Below, piece after piece: positions 45,902 to 58,863 of a stretch of DNA of 64,000 nucleotides. The DNA comes from Pleodorina starrii. Lineage: Eukaryota > Chlorophyta > Chlorophyceae > Chlamydomonadales > Volvocaceae. A program made the position numbers and the translations under genes. The notes under the pieces were generated by a model. The model was given only the letters and a program-made list of their open reading frames with translations, made no database searches and was not told the origin of the DNA. Each line of letters begins with the position of its first letter. Positions within the stretch are counted from its first letter, which is position 1. The DNA is taken from contig BRXU01000005.1 in assembly GCA_030267565.1 (NCBI GenBank), positions 2,917,501 through 2,981,500 on the forward strand, written 5' to 3'.

Positions 45902-48900
45902 GGAGGCGTTACGTAATGGGCCGCTGGCCGCCAGTCGTAGTGGCGGCCTTGTTGGATAGGCAGCGGAGCGTTCTGTGGGGGGGGGGAGGAGTGCGCGCCC
46001 TGTCGCGTGTGTGGGCGTGTGCAGACCCACCTAGCCGCGTAGGTGGGCGCCGGGCAGGCACGCGCTGAGCGCACACACAGCCCGGGAGACGCCCTGTCCG
46101 ACAGCCCTGTGTGTGCGACTGCTGAGCTGCCGATATGCCGCCATCGTTTCCCGGGCTCGCGCGCAACCCGCGCCGCCACTGCCGCTGCCGCTCGCCGCTG
46201 CCGCTGCCGTCGCGCGCGGCCACCCTTTGAGGATTGGGTGTTCACACAGCAGCAGCGGGGCGTGTGCAGCAACTGCTTCGGTTTCAGGTTTTTAGGGTTT
46301 CGTCTCTGGCGGGAATGCGTTTCCACACCGGCGGCGGCCTCTTACGCCGTCTAGTTCTTGGCGATTGGCGGCTCCGTCGGAAGGCTTTCGATTCCGACTC
46401 CGCTGCTTTCTCTGTCTCCGATGTCTCCGCACGATGCATGCTGGCTGCGGCAGCGGGGCGTCTGTTGGACACTGGGCTCTCGCCCGTGTGCCCCATTTCC
46501 AGGTTTCCTCTTGTGGTCTTGTCAGAAGTTGATTTGTCCATCATTAGTCAGCCAGTCGGTCGGGTCGGTCGGGGTCTGTCGGTTCCCGTTGATGATTCCC
46601 GTTTCGCTGCGTTGAGACGGCGATGCAGGAGGAGCAACGTCCGCGGGGGCCCGCGGGGGCACAAGAGGCCACGCCCCGCAAGCCCGGCGCGCGGCGCGCT
46701 GCGCAGGCGCGTCCCTGGGGCCCCCCTCCCGTGTGGCGGCTAAGCGGAGATTGCCTCGGCGGCGGCAGGGCAGCCAATAATGGCAGGCTGCCTGCGTGTC
46801 CCTAGTCGGTGGGTGTTTGAAAGGAGAGCTTCGTAAGCAAACTGAGTTGCTGACGCCGCGCCGGATGGGTCTTTGAGAACTCGAGGGGGAGCAGGAGGGT
46901 GGTGGTGGCGATGGAGGTAGGAGGGCATTTACGGTGGTGCTGCAGCGGCGGGCTTCGCCGCGCGCGCCGACCTCCAGCACGGGTTGCGCACGGGTTGGGC
47001 GCGAGTGGAGTGGGTGTTGGTGGTGGTGGCGGGAGGGAGGAAGGGAGTGCTGTCGGCGCCCTCCACACTCTTCCCTACCCCCTACCCCTCTTCCTGTCGC
47101 CGCTGTCCTACCTCTGCCCGGTTTCTACATCTCCATCAACCCCCACCACCGCCAAGCTCGCCTCCCCTCTCTCGGTCATTTCGCTGCGGTTCATCTCTCC
47201 ACGCTCGCTCGCCACATCCGCCATATCCGGGGAGGGACGGCGGCTGTTGGCGTGCGCAGCAGGGGGCTGGGTCCCAGGCCCGTGAGGCGTCTTCACCACC
47301 TGCCGGAGTGAGTGGTCGTCAGATCGCGCAGCAGGGGGCTGGTGGGTTGGCCGAGTCGAGATCTCGATGATACCGGTAATCCACGGCCGCCGCGGCGTCC
47401 GCTTGGCCCTGTGCCGGGCGCAGAAGAACACCCATCTTACTAGCTACCTCCTGAGCTACTGTTTCATTTGGTTCGGGGGCGTTGTTGAACGTCCCTCAGC
47501 AGGGGCAGGGGCAGGGCAGCCAAGAGTGGCAGGCTGCGCGTGTCTTAAGTCGTCGATGTGAGGTGGGCTAGGAGGAGCAGGTGGGTGTATGTGCTGTGTG
47601 CGTGGCGAGGTGGGCGTAGGCGGGTGGTATTGCAGCGGGCACTGGTCGCAGGGAGGCGACGGGGGCCATGTGTGTCTGTCTGCCGCGCTGGCGAGGGAGG
47701 GGCCACGAGAGGGGGCCCTGGTTGCCGCCGCCGGCGGCGTCGCCGGGCCGGCGCCTGCAGCGCCTCCCCTGGCCCCTGCGGCTGGTGAGGAGGGGACCGC
47801 GCGAGCCCGGCACGGTGGGGGCTGCTGCTTTCAGGGCACCCCCGGGCCGGGCCCGTCTTCGCCACGCTGCGCCGCACGGAGTCCGGCGTTGCTGGGCGTT
47901 GGCACCCCCTGCCGTCGCGTGCTGCGCCGATGCGTGCTGCGGCAGGATTCGGTGGCATGATTCGGCTCGGCTCGGCGGTTCTGATGGTCCAGCGCGGTGT
48001 GTTTGATAGATGGACAGGGGCGACCGTTTGGGTGATCGGGCGGTGTTGGCACTTGGCAGGCGAGTTGTTGGTACCGCGTGTGCACCGCGTCGCATGGCGT
48101 AATGGCGGCAGGGCCTCTCGGCGGTTTCAAAGGGGCGGGCGGGCAGCTGCCCGGTCCTTCCACCCGCGGCCACGTTGCGTCGTCAGTCATGGGTGTGCAC
48201 CGGTTGGCACTCGCCCCGGGGCCCCGCCTCGCAGTCGTGTGGTGGTCATTGGGGCAGCGCTGGTGCACCTGCGTGCCGTGCCGCCAAAAGCCCCCCAGCC
48301 CTGCGCGTGTCCGGTGTCGGTGTTGAGCTGAAGGTGATGGTTTGCTGCTGTGAATGGCATCCCGCGCTTGGCCGCTATGCCATGCGGTGACGGTGTGACT
48401 GCGGCGATGGCAGTTCAGTTCAGTCTTGTGAGTGTCGAGTGCTGAGTGTGCACGTGCGTGCGTATATCACTATGGCAAGGGTGTGTGCGCATGCGTGAGT
48501 GTGCCATCGTTGCGCTGCGGCTGCGGGCCCGGCGGCTGTCTGGGTTGTGAGCTGCGCTGCGTGCTCTCTCTGCCCCTCGCCGCCGCTCCTCACGTACAGC
48601 AGTGGGCCACAGTTGGCCGTGTCGTGTAAATAAAACAGCCTCGAGTTTGATTTAGCCGCGTTGTCTCAGGGCTCTCGTGCGACGCGGCGCGAGAGACGTT
48701 GCGGCCGCGAGCATACCGCAAGAGATCCGCCGGCGCAGTCGGCGCACTGAACATCCACCGCACGGGGGGAGGGCGATCCTTTCAGCAAGCGCCGCAGCTG
48801 ACCGCGGCGGCCTGGCGGCCTGGCGCAGCACACCGCAGCGCCGATGCGTGGTTGCAGCATATGCGGCAAGGCCGTGCGGCTGGCAACGGACGACGGGCGT

Positions 48901-49395
48901 TGGTGTACAATCGCCGTGCTGTCGCAAGAGCGGGTCCGTGACGGGGCCGCTGCGCGCCTGCGCCGTCCTCCCTCCCCCTTCGCCGTACTTCCAACCGGAG
49001 ACCAACCGTCTGTCCGCCAGCTCCCTCGACCAGAGGGCCGACCAGCAATGCCGCTTCTCAACCAACCAACCAACCAGGCACCAACCCCCACCGCAATCCC
49101 GCCGGAGGATGGCCTCCTCCAGGCCCAGTTGGTCGACCGGCAGCGCGGGAGCCGCAGCACGCGTCGGTGCACGCGCCCACCCCATGACCCCTGGCTTTGT
49201 CGAACTACCTCACGATCCTCCTCCTCTCAACTCCTCCTCGCTCTTCCACCCTCCTCCAGCTCTCTAATATCCTACTGTTCCCCACCGCTCTTCCCAGCCT
49301 TCTACAGCGCGCGAGCGCTCTCTCTCTCTCTCTCTCACTCAGCTAAGCTAAGCTATGCTCAGCTCAGCCTCATCTCATCTCATCTCAGCCTCAGC
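45902..49395. other. Gap between convergent GYF and DUF3611 genes
   Basis: The 3' UTR of the GYF gene begins here. ORFs at 46500-47960 are GC-rich, mostly overlap on both strands, and have no recognisable domain. Short repeats of CTCAGC and TCATC are seen at 49330-49400. No gene was supported. Confidence 0.5.
48625..48629 (+). terminator. TGTAA polyadenylation signal on the plus strand
   Basis: TGTAA followed by ATAAAA is the first such signal seen on the plus strand after the GYF stop, 2.7 kb downstream. Either the GYF transcript has a very long 3' UTR or an unrecognised plus-strand transcript ends here. Confidence 0.4.
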
Positions 49396-51828
49396 TCAGT
49401 CCGCTTTGAGCATCCAGGGGCTGTAGCCCAGCGACGCCGGCCGCACAGGCGACAGTCCGTCTGCGCCCACCGCCACACCGCCCGGCGGCGGCGGCGGCGC
49501 GGCGGCGGTCCGCGTGGCGGCGCTGGTGATCCGCAGCATCAGGTTCGTGAACACCAGGGACACCAGGTGACCGAGCAGGGAGTTGGTGGCGGCCTGGAGC
49601 GCCCGGTAGGGGGAGGGGAGGGGGGTTATGCACGGATAGGCCGGAGCCCATGGGTGGGGTGGGGTGGGGTGGAGGGCTTAGGGTTTTGTGGGGGTGGCGA
49701 GGATGGGTCCGAGGGTGACAGGTGGGGGTGGGGGTGGGGGTGGTGGCTGAGATGATGCCGACGCGAAGGGTGAGGGTTCGCGGCGGGTGAGGAGGGGGGT
49801 GGGGAGGATGGTAAGGGTGGAGACGGACAGGCCCCGATGGTACAGGGAGGGGTACACATGAGTCCAGGGGACAGTCGCCCCCAACCAACCAACCAACCAA
49901 CGAACCAACCAACCTGCAACGAGAACACGTCCAGTGACACCACCGCATTAGCCGGGTTGGTGGCGAAGGGCGTCTGCGTGGAGGCAAGCAGGGACTTGGC
50001 CACCAGGGTACCTGACGTAGGCGGAGGGGGTTGGGGGAGGAATGTGGGGGCGTGGGGGCGTGGGCTGTGTGGAGTCAAGCTTAAGAGCGCAGCAACGGGT
50101 TGGGTTGGGGTGGGGGCGGGGCGGGGTGGGGGCGGGGTGGGCAGGGTCGCAGGATGCGATGAGGGTGGGCTGGGTCCCCTACAGTGTGTTCGCAATCCCT
50201 CCCTTCACTGTCCCGATCAGCGCCGCCCCACTCCTCCAACCAACCCACTCACCCATCCAGGAAAAACCCTAAACCCACCGAAGGCCTCTGCAGCCCCATG
50301 ACTGCGGCTCCCCTCCCTCCCCTCCTTCCCCCCTCTCTCTGCTCCCTACGTGTTCCTCTGGCTCCCCCTCTCCCCGCTTGCCCCGCCATCGCCATCGCCA
50401 TCGCCACCCTCATCCGCCCCCCCCAGCCACCGCAGCGCCCTCACCCACTGACGCCTGCAGCCCTATGACGGTGGCTCCGATACCCAACACGTTGAGGCCG
50501 TTGCAGCGCAGCAGACTGGCGCTCAGCCAGCCGGGCTCCACCACCTCCCCCGCCGCCAGCTTGCGGGCCAGGCGCAGGAAGCCGTGCGCGAAGAAGGTGG
50601 ACAGGAAGCCGCACACCACGCCGGCGGCGGTGAAGTAACGGTCCCAGGAGGGGCCGCCCTGGGGGAGGGAAGGCGGGGGTTTGGGAGGGCGGGGGGCGGG
50701 GGGGGTGGCGGGCGGAGGGCAGTGAGTGGATGAGAGGGAGGGAGGGAGGGAGGGAGGGAGGGAGGGAGGGAGGGAGGGAGGGAGGGAGGGAGGGAGGGAG
50801 GGAGGGAGGGAGGGAGGGAGGGAGGGAGGGAGGGAGGGAGGGAGGGAGGGAGGGAGGGAGGGAGGGAGGCACGTTTCTGGCTCGCTCCCTGGCGTGATCC
50901 ACACAACCCAACACCTTCCTGACCCCGATCTGGGCTCCCCAACCCCCTGCCCCATCGACCCGCCTAAAGCCGTGCGGTTTACATCCCCTCCCCTTTCTCC
51001 CATTCCCTCCCTGCCGTACTGCCGTACCGCCGGCACGTTGGTCGCCGCCAGCGAGAAGATGAGCACTCCGGCGGACACCACCGTCAGCGCCAGTTGCAGC
51101 CAGAAGGCCACGAAGCTGAGGCTCTTCTGCCAACCAGAAGAGCTGCGGAGGGCCACCTGTGAGGGGGAGGAGGAGGTGGTGGAGGTGATTTGTGTGTGGG
51201 CGGGGGAGGACGTGGTGGTGGTGGTGGTGGTGGTGGTGGTGATGTGTGTATGTGTGTGTGGAAAGGGGGGGAGGTGGAGCTCTGGAGTATGGAAGTCCAA
51301 AGAGGACCAAGACGGGGAGGGGGACACCCACACCCACACGCACTCAAGCGGGGAGACACGCACTCGACAGGTCGCACTCGACGACGGCCCCGACCAAGTT
51401 GTGGTCCAGCTTGCGGCCATCCCTCCTATGGCCCCCCTCCGAAAACACACGTTGTTGAGTGATTGGCGCTTGGGACTGTGCGCGGAGGATCATGCGGTCG
51501 TTGCGTCCGTGGTGCCATTTGGTGTGGAGGAGCAGCGGCCGCAGGGGCGGCCTCTCCGTTGAGGGTGTGATGTTGTGGAATCCCCCGGCCCCAGCTCCGA
51601 AACCCGGATCGGATCGGATGGCGCGGCGTTACGTGCCTTGCCGCCCCCTTCCCCACAGCCCACACACCCTCCGCTGCGGTTTCACCTTGGGTGCCCGCCC
51701 TCCCTCGGTCCCAGCCCCTCTCCCCGTCCCAGCCCCTGCCCCCCCAAACCCACTTGCTCGGGGGACTCGGGGTCGGGTTTTGCAGGGGCCTCCCGCCGGA
51801 AGAGGAACGCCGCGGCCTGGCGAGGCAT
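49396..51828 (-). CDS. DUF3611 family integral membrane protein, likely plastid
   Basis: DUF3611 proteins occur in cyanobacteria and plastid-bearing eukaryotes; their function is unknown. Exons: 51828-51754, 51156-51028, 50658-50445, 50011-49914, 49593-49396; 714 nt, 237 aa, phases matching. Four hydrophobic segments are visible: ~37-60 (SFVAFWLQLALTVVSAGV), ~77-96 (FTAAGVVCGFLSTFFAHG), ~124-147 (NVLGIGATVIGLQASVGT) and ~178-194 (LLGHLVSLVFTNLMLRI). Family hallmarks are GWQKSLSFVAFWLQL, FLRLARKL, GTLVAKSL and AATNSLLGHLVSLV. The ATG at 51828 (MPRQAAAFLFRRE) is the first in frame after an upstream TAA. However, the N-terminus is short for a transit peptide, and a CAG nine bases into this exon could instead be an acceptor for an unseen first exon. 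Confidence 0.85.
50736..50869. repeat. (GGGA)n tetranucleotide repeat
   Basis: About 134 bp of nearly perfect GGGA units within the second intron of the DUF3611 gene. It generates Pro/Ser or Gly/Arg/Glu ORFs that are not genes. Confidence 0.95.
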
Positions 51829-53138
51829 GGCGGAGGGATGGCGGGAGGGTTAAATCGTCTGCCCTCATGAGAGGGTGAAAGAGACGAAAAGGTCCGGGCG
51901 AGGAGGCTTTCGCGTCAGCGGCAGCTGCGATGGCGGTGGTGGAGTCGAGCTGGGCTGCTTCCGCTACTTCTGCCACTACTGCTGTCACTACTGCTGCCGT
52001 TCCTGCTGCCGCTCTAAAGGCTGCGACGGTGCAGCACAGGCGCAGCCCATGGGCGCCATGGCCGCATGTGGGGCAGGGGTGTGCAGGAGAAGGGCCCCGC
52101 GGGAAGCAGCCCTCTCTTATGTGCGTAGGGGGGCGGCACGGAAGTATCCGCGTATCCGCGTATTTCGTGGCCGGTCGAGCAAGGTCCACGGGGTTCACTA
52201 CGGGGAAGCGAGGCATCTGCGTCGCTCGCGATGCCCGGCTATTGACCCGGATGTGGTCGACATGACCTGGCGACGGCTCTGTTAGGCCAGCTCGCTCTCG
52301 AGGAACCAATCCACGTCGGAACGGGACGATAGATGTGATATGAGACAGAATCGCAAATGGATATATACTTTCACGGCTGTACAGATGGCTCCTCGGCACA
52401 GCAGAAAGAGTGAGATTGCGTGCTGCAGGCGTCCGAACTCAGAACCGAGCTAGCGACGACATCGGCAGTTGGGCACCGCGGTCCGATAGGTCCGCAGGTG
52501 ACGGATCCTTGCTCGTAATGGACAGGCGCATTTTCGATTTAATTCCACACGTAGGATGCGAGATCCCAGTCCAGGATCGCACGCAGCGATTGCGCTATGC
52601 TGCTCCCGCGCGCTGTAACGGCTGCAGGTCCGCGCTGTGTAGCTTTCTGTACCTAAAAGATCTGAGCCCGTTCAGAACGTCCCTTCTGGTATACTAGAAT
52701 ATGGCACGGCATGGTTATGCCTGCACGCTTTTGCGCAACGCACCTGCACTTGAGGTCGGCCTGATGGCAACACTGGCAAGAGCCCTTGTTGACCATTGGT
52801 CGTCCCGCACGCCGGCTGCCTATATGCCAAGTGCTTGAGGCATGTTGCGCACGAAAGTGTGGACTTCGCAACCCGGTAGGGCTGTGGAGCAGAGCCGATA
52901 GCAAAGCGAGACTGTAACGACGCCATTGAGGAAAGTTACAAAGCAGAATGCTATGATAGATTTGATCAGTTGCAGAGTTAGCTCTGCTTGGGGCTTGCTT
53001 GCAATGGTTCCGGGGCGGTGCACCGTCAGCGTATTCGACAAACGACCAAAAATGTGGCGGGACCGCATATTGCAGCTTGCAGACGCGCCCCAGGGCGTTT
53101 CTCTTGCGAAGTGAAAACTTTTTATAATACAAAGCGTC
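51829..53138. promoter_or_regulatory. Divergent promoter region of the DUF3611 gene and PEX16
   Basis: The two genes point away from each other, 1.3 kb apart. An Ala-rich minus-strand open frame at 51830-52080 lacks an ATG. TATAATAC lies at 53122-53129, only ~10 nt before the PEX16 ATG. That is too close to act as a TATA box for the proposed start. Confidence 0.4.
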
Positions 53139-56067
53139 ATGCTGTCGCGATATAAGCAGTGGGTGAAGCGTCATCCTGGCGTGGTTCAGAATTTCGACTG
53201 GCTCCTTCTCCTCACGGTTTGGAACCCGAATCGCACAAACGGAGGTTTTGAGTTCACATATGAGGCTTACCATGCTGCCGTGGGCCTTCTGTCGCTGTGG
53301 CATCAAAACATCCTCGAGGAGGGAGAGCTGCCCACGTCACGGCCAGCCCCGTACCTATGGCTGGATGCCATCGAACACGTGAGCTTGGCGTTCTTGGGGA
53401 TGAACGCTGTCAACTGATGCCAATTGTTGTTGCGGGACGCTGGTGGACTCGCAAATTTCCGTCTCCTGGCGAGCTTGCACGGTGCCGCGGGAGCTGCTTG
53501 ATGCAAACGACTTAAGACAATACCGAGACCTAGCGCTTGCTATGATGTACTCACGTGTGTCGGCGGCTGCGAGCGCGTTTAACCGCCTTCAGCTAACCGG
53601 TGGCAACCAAACCGTCCAACGTCCCGAACACGCCCCGCCTCGCATCCTCCGTTCTCCATCTCCTCCAATTCCTCCCCTTTCCCCGCACCCCATCCACCGC
53701 TTCTTCGAGAGCGTTCTCTTTGGCCTTTTTTGGCCTTTCCAACGCACCTAACTGCTTTGACCCCTCCTCCTCCCGTTCCCCCCATCCTGCCTACAACGCC
53801 CCCCTCCTCCGCCGGTCCCCGTCTGCAACTCCCCAAACCCCCTTCCTCCCGGCTGTCCCGTTGTGGCCCCCCCTGTTGTGCCCCCTGTTGTGACCCCTGT
53901 TGTGACCCCTGTTGTGACCCCTGTTGTGTCCAGCTCGAGACGCTCATCGAGCTTCGCGGCATGCACCTGGAGAACCAGGGCAAGATGAGCCGCTACGGAC
54001 CGCTACTGGCGGTGGAGCTCGTCAAGTGAGCAGGGGCAGAAATGCAGGGGGAGGAAAAGCAGGGGCGGAAAAGCAGGGGGGGCAGGGAACGCGGGGGCGG
54101 GAACGGGATTGGGGGTTGGGTTGGGGTTTTCCACGTCTGGGCCGGAGCCTGTCGACGGGGAAAAGGTGCCTGGTTAGGTGGGTCACACCTTCCCCCGACG
54201 GGTGGAGAGATAGGGCAGGGCCGCAGGGACGGGCCGCAGGCAACGACGGCGAGGGCATGGATGGGGAGATGGTCAGAAGAGCGCTGGCGGGGGGGAGGGC
54301 GGAAGGAGGAAGGGGTTCAGGCTTCAGGGGGAGGGGCAGAGGGAGGGTTTGAAGGGGAGAAGGGAGGGGCAGAGGGCGGGTTTGAAGGAGGGCGAGGGAG
54401 AGGAAGAGGGGCGGAAGGGGAGGGGCCCAAGGAAGGAGGCGGTGTAATAACGAGCGTGTGCGCGTGTGCAAGGGGGTAGGGTTGAGTGCCCTGCGAGGCC
54501 AGTACTGGTTGCAGCAACCCCACAACCCCTGGGGTTGGGGTCGGAGGGGCGGGCCACATGTAAGGACCCGGACGGGTTGAGGTCTTGCCTGCACGACGAC
54601 ATGCGCAGGCAGCGCCATTACCGCGTTTCACTCCCGCCCGCCCTCCCATCCCCCCGCGCCCTCCCTCCGCCTGCCCGGCTGCACATCCACCTCCACCCCC
54701 ACCTCCACCGTTCGCGAACGCCGTCTCCTTCTCTGCTGCGAGTTTTTCTTTATACCCCACCCCACCCCGCAAAAAAAAAAAAAAAAACCACGCCCACCCA
54801 CCCTCCCCGTGCATTTCTCTGGCCTCATTCATGCGGCATTTCGCGCACTCCAGAAACGCCAGCCACCACCGTCACTGCACCCCTTCAACCCTTCACGTAG
54901 CACGTTCCTCGCTAAAGCCCCCTAACATCCCACACCGCAGGGGTCAGCATGTATCGGCCCCTCCGGTGCGCGATATGGCGGGAACCTTCTCAGGCCCCGT
55001 GCCGCACCGCTGTCAGTGCATATGCAAAACGCCCAACTGTAACGCGCCGTACATCTGTACGGCACGTTACCGCTGAGTGTTCAAATACGCAGCTTCCTTT
55101 TGCATCCTTCATCTTTTTTCTCTTTTCCATAGGCACTTTTCTTAGTACCGCACCGCATATCACGCCATGCTCCCTCAGCAATTCTGCAACGTTGCTCACC
55201 ATTACGCCACGTTGCCCCTGCCCATCATGCATCGACGGATCGCCATCGCTACCGCACTGGTCTGCCGCACAGGTAAGCATCCTCCTTTCCGATAGATGCT
55301 GACGTTGCCAGTTCTTACAGCTTAGAGGGTGAGATTTCGGGGAATTTAGAGCAAGCACGCGCATGCCAGCTTTACAGTCAGTTTCGGACGCTTCTACTTC
55401 GCTAATTTTACGTTTGGTACATATCTACAACATCGCACCGCACGAACTGCGGCGCGACTTCGTCCGAGGCGCCTTACGACATGCGACGTCGTCCAAAGCG
55501 ACTTACGAGACCGTCCAGACGACGGGTCTGCGCTACCACTGGTCAAGCATCAATGTCGGTAACGTATGGGAATGGGTGGGTTACAGCTAACAGTTTCGGA
55601 GGTTCAGCGGCCGGAGCAGCTTGATCAACAACATCCGCAGTGACTCATTATTTTATAAAGGAGCATATCACTCCCTGAACCCCACCCCCAACCCCCAACC
55701 CGCACCCACCGCAGGGCCGTCCTCAAGATGTCCGCCTGGTCCCGCTACTCGGGCCACATGTTCCTGAGGCGACCCGCACCGGATGACCTTCACCAGTTTG
55801 AGTCGGAGCAGGGGCTGCAGGTGTGTGTGCGTGTGTGAGGGGGGGTGTGGGTCTTACATTTGGGTTTCATTTGGACGCCATGATTATCTAGGAAAATGTG
55901 ATTGTGGCAACTAGTCAATAAATACCAATAGATACCGCATATTTCGCACTTCATATAAATAACAACAGCACCAACAACTCTCTATTTCAGGACATTCTGG
56001 GCTCCCTGGAGCGGCTCCACCGAAAGTACACCGCCTTTGGAACTGCGGGGTGCGCTGATGGTGGGAA

Positions 56068-56099
<32 letters not shown>

Positions 56100-58408
56100 C
56101 CAACAGCAGCAGCAGCTGCATTGTGGGTCACGCGGACGATGCGAACATGGAGCCTGGCAGTGAGGCAGCGGCGGCGGCGGGTTCGCGGTGCGCTGCCGCT
56201 GCCGCCGCCGGCGCCGGCCGGACGACGTACGGCATTCGGGAGTACGTGGGCGAGTGGGCGGCGGCGCTGGCGCCGGCGCGGTTGCTGGGAGGCTCGGGAG
56301 GCTGCGGAGGCAAGGCGGGACTAAAGGAGGAAGAGGAGGAGGAGGAGGGGCAGCAACAGCAGCAGTGCTGCCGCGCGGCGTCGGGCGGCGGCTGTAGCAC
56401 CTCGCCGCGCTGCGCCGGGGACGCGGCTGCGGTAAACAACGCACAGGCGGGCATCACCACCGCCGCCGCCGCCACCGGCGCCTCCTCTGGCCGGGCGGCG
56501 CCGCCACCACTGTGGAAGCAGCGGCGGTGGCGATGGCACGACGCCAAGCTGATGTGTCTGTGGCAGCAGCAGCAGCAGCAGGGGTGCGAGGCGGAGGCCG
56601 TGCGAGGGTCCGCGACCCATGGGTCTGGAATGTGGGCGGCAGCGGCGGATGGTGATGGCGGTTTTGTCGTTGGCGGTGGTTGTGGTGGTTGTGGTGAGGA
56701 CCCCGATGCGCATATGGGTCGCAACCTTCTGTGGCTTTCGGAGCTGCTGCACATCTGGCGGCCGGTGGTGTACGTGACGCTGCTGAAACGGTACGGCAGG
56801 CGGTCTTGGCGGCCCTGGTCCGCTAGTCTGGCGGTGGATCTGCTCAGCGGACACTTTCACCGCCGGGGGAGGCAGCACCTGGCGGCGGCGGCGGGGCGGG
56901 CGGCGGCGGCGGCGGCGGGGGCGGTGGGGGCGGCGGCGGGAGGTGAGGCGGCCAAGGACGCCGCCGCCGCGCGCGGCGCGGCGGCGGCGGTGCCGACGGT
57001 GCCGTTGGGTCGGGGCACGTCGCTGCTGAGCTTGGCGCTTGCCAGGTGAGCTGCGGCGATGTCCAGGGAGGGAGGGAGGGAGGGGGGGGGTTTGGAAGGG
57101 GGCCGCTTGGGGCGGGGAGGGTTGGGGCGGGGCGGGGAGGGGAGGGGAGGGGAGGAGTGGTTCGCTGCCTCTGCCGCTGCTTCTGCCGCAGCGAGACGAT
57201 GCGGTACTCCCGACTGTCCACATCCGGCTGCGGGTGGGGCTCGCGGGCGGCGGGAAGACGGGGGGAGAGGCTCCCGTTGACCCCTTGGCCCTGCAGGGTC
57301 ACCACCACCACCCGCCGCCGGTACCCTCGTCGTTGTTTCACTCGCTGTTCCTTGGTCCCCTCATCCCCTTGGCTTTGCCCGCTATTTGAAACTCCGAGAT
57401 CGCTATTGCGCTCTCACCGCACCTCACCTTCAGAACCCTCCACCCCCTAAAACCCTAACCCTCGAATGCAGGTCCCTGGCAGCGCCCGGCATCACGGCGG
57501 GGGAGGAGCGGGAGCTGTACGACAGGCGGCGGAAATTGGTGCTGTACGCCCTGCGCAGTCCCTTCCTGGAGGCGACCACACTGTGGGTGGCTGGGCTGGT
57601 TTGGGGGAGTTGGGGGTTGGGTTGGGTTGGGTTGCGGAAAAAAGGAGGGAGGGAGGCTGGGAGAGAGGGGGGAGGGGCGGGTGAGGCTGCTGTGGGCCTG
57701 GAGCCTGAAGCCTGAAAGGTTGGGGGTGGGACTGTTTGCGATGAAATCGGAAAACGGAATGAAGATATTGCGTATTGGTGTTGGTAAGTAGCCCGGCAGC
57801 TGTAGGCGCAGTGCTGGGCCTTCTGTGGGCATGGGCGGCCTGGCTAGGGGGGGTTTCGGGTACTGCGAGCGGGGTGGGGCAGTTCCGGGCCCAGCCCGGG
57901 GCGTCGAGTCGTTGGGGTGAGCGGGGTGAGAAGCTCGGTGGCGGCGGTGTGTGGTTGTTGTTGGGGTGGTGGGGTGAGAAATCCGGTGGTGTGTGTGTGT
58001 GAGGGGGCGGTGGAGCTTGGGTACGGCGAGGCTTTCAGATGCTGTTGCCTAACGAAGGGAGCGCGGGAGCGGGAGGAGGGGAGTTAGGGGTTTGCCTCGT
58101 GACCAGCCCACCACCTACCGCCCACCTACCACCCACTCAACCCCGCCCTACCCACTCACCCGCTCAACCACGCAAGCAGCCGAAACAGGCGTCAATCTCC
58201 GCTTTTCCTTATCTTTCTCCCCCGTTTACGCCCTCTTCCCCACCTTCCGCTTCCGCTTCCCCCTCCTCTCCCCCGCCCCAGGTCGTGGCTGGCCTTCCTG
58301 CGCGACTGCACCCGCAAGGTACCGCTGCTGGGTTTCGGAGCGGACTACTTGTACGGCCTCGTCGAGACCTTCACCGCCTACTACTGCTACACCAGCGGAA
58401 GCAACTGA
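53139..58408 (+). CDS. PEX16: Peroxin-16 (PEX16), with large low-complexity insert
   Basis: Peroxisomal/ER membrane protein that recruits PEX3 and supports insertion of peroxisomal membrane proteins. Exons: 53139-53378, 53934-54025, 55715-55820, 55991-57045, 57472-57582, 58282-58408; 1731 nt, 576 aa, phases matching. The N-terminus has the family start YKQWVKRHPGVVQNFDWLL. Then come LETLIELRGMHLENQGK, GPLLAVELVKAVLKM, LWLSELLHIWRPVVYV, and the conserved end ELYDRRRKLVLYALRSPF, WLAFLRDCTRKVPLLGFG and YLYGLVETFTAYYCYTSGSN. Relatives are about 335-370 aa; the excess here is a ~225-residue Gly/Ala/Glu/Gln insert (~158-382) plus an Ala-rich tract (~447-487), both in exon 4. No intron removes the insert in this model. 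The first intron ends in a 14-bp tandem repeat adjoining the acceptor. Confidence 0.9.
53876..53930. repeat. 14-bp tandem repeat next to the PEX16 exon 2 acceptor
   Basis: About four copies of CCCCTGTTGTGA(C/T)-type units run directly into the acceptor CCAG. The repeat therefore forms the polypyrimidine/branch region of intron 1. Confidence 0.8.
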
Positions 58409-58858
58409 AGAGGGGAACGAGGCAGAGGGGACAGAGGGGGCAGAGGAGAGCAGGAAGGGAAGCAGGGGGTGGTTTCGCGAGGTCGGGCGTGCTCCTCGCA
58501 ATCTCGCAATCTCGGGAGCCGATGGGCTTTTGTGGCTTCGGGAGTCGCGCGGCTGCAGGGTTGGGGCGGTCGGGGGGTGCGGGTTGGCGGAGAGGGTGTG
58601 GGTGGGTGGCACGGACGGCTTGGGTGTGTTTCGTCGAGGCTGCCGGGCGCGATACCCCTCGAGTGGGTGTCGTGGCGGCGGCTTTAGGAAGGGACCCCAC
58701 CTTACTTGGGGTCGTGGGACCGTGGGGTCGTGGGGGGCAGGGAGCTCTGTGACTGGCTGGCTCCTGGTTTGGCGCCTCGTCTCCCGAGGATGGGACCGTA
58801 TTCGGGCGACTGGAACCTTCCCCGACCGCAACATGCATTCGTTTTGGCCTGGCTTGAA

Positions 58859-58863
58859 TGTAA
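58859..58863 (+). terminator. TGTAA polyadenylation signal of PEX16
   Basis: TGTAA on the plus strand, about 450 nt downstream of the PEX16 stop, fits the expected 3' UTR length and is the first one found. Confidence 0.6.

Noticed and set aside
50726..51562. 278-residue plus-strand ORF with Glu/Gly repeats
   Set aside because: It starts in the (GGGA)n tract and overlaps DUF3611 exons and introns on the opposite strand.
53122..53129. TATAATAC as the PEX16 TATA box
   Set aside because: It is about 10 nt from the ATG, which would put transcription start inside the coding sequence.
53379..53417. PEX16 exon 1 running on to a TGA at 53417
   Set aside because: The GTGAGC at 53379 is a donor. Splicing to 53934 restores the conserved PEX16 sequence in phase.
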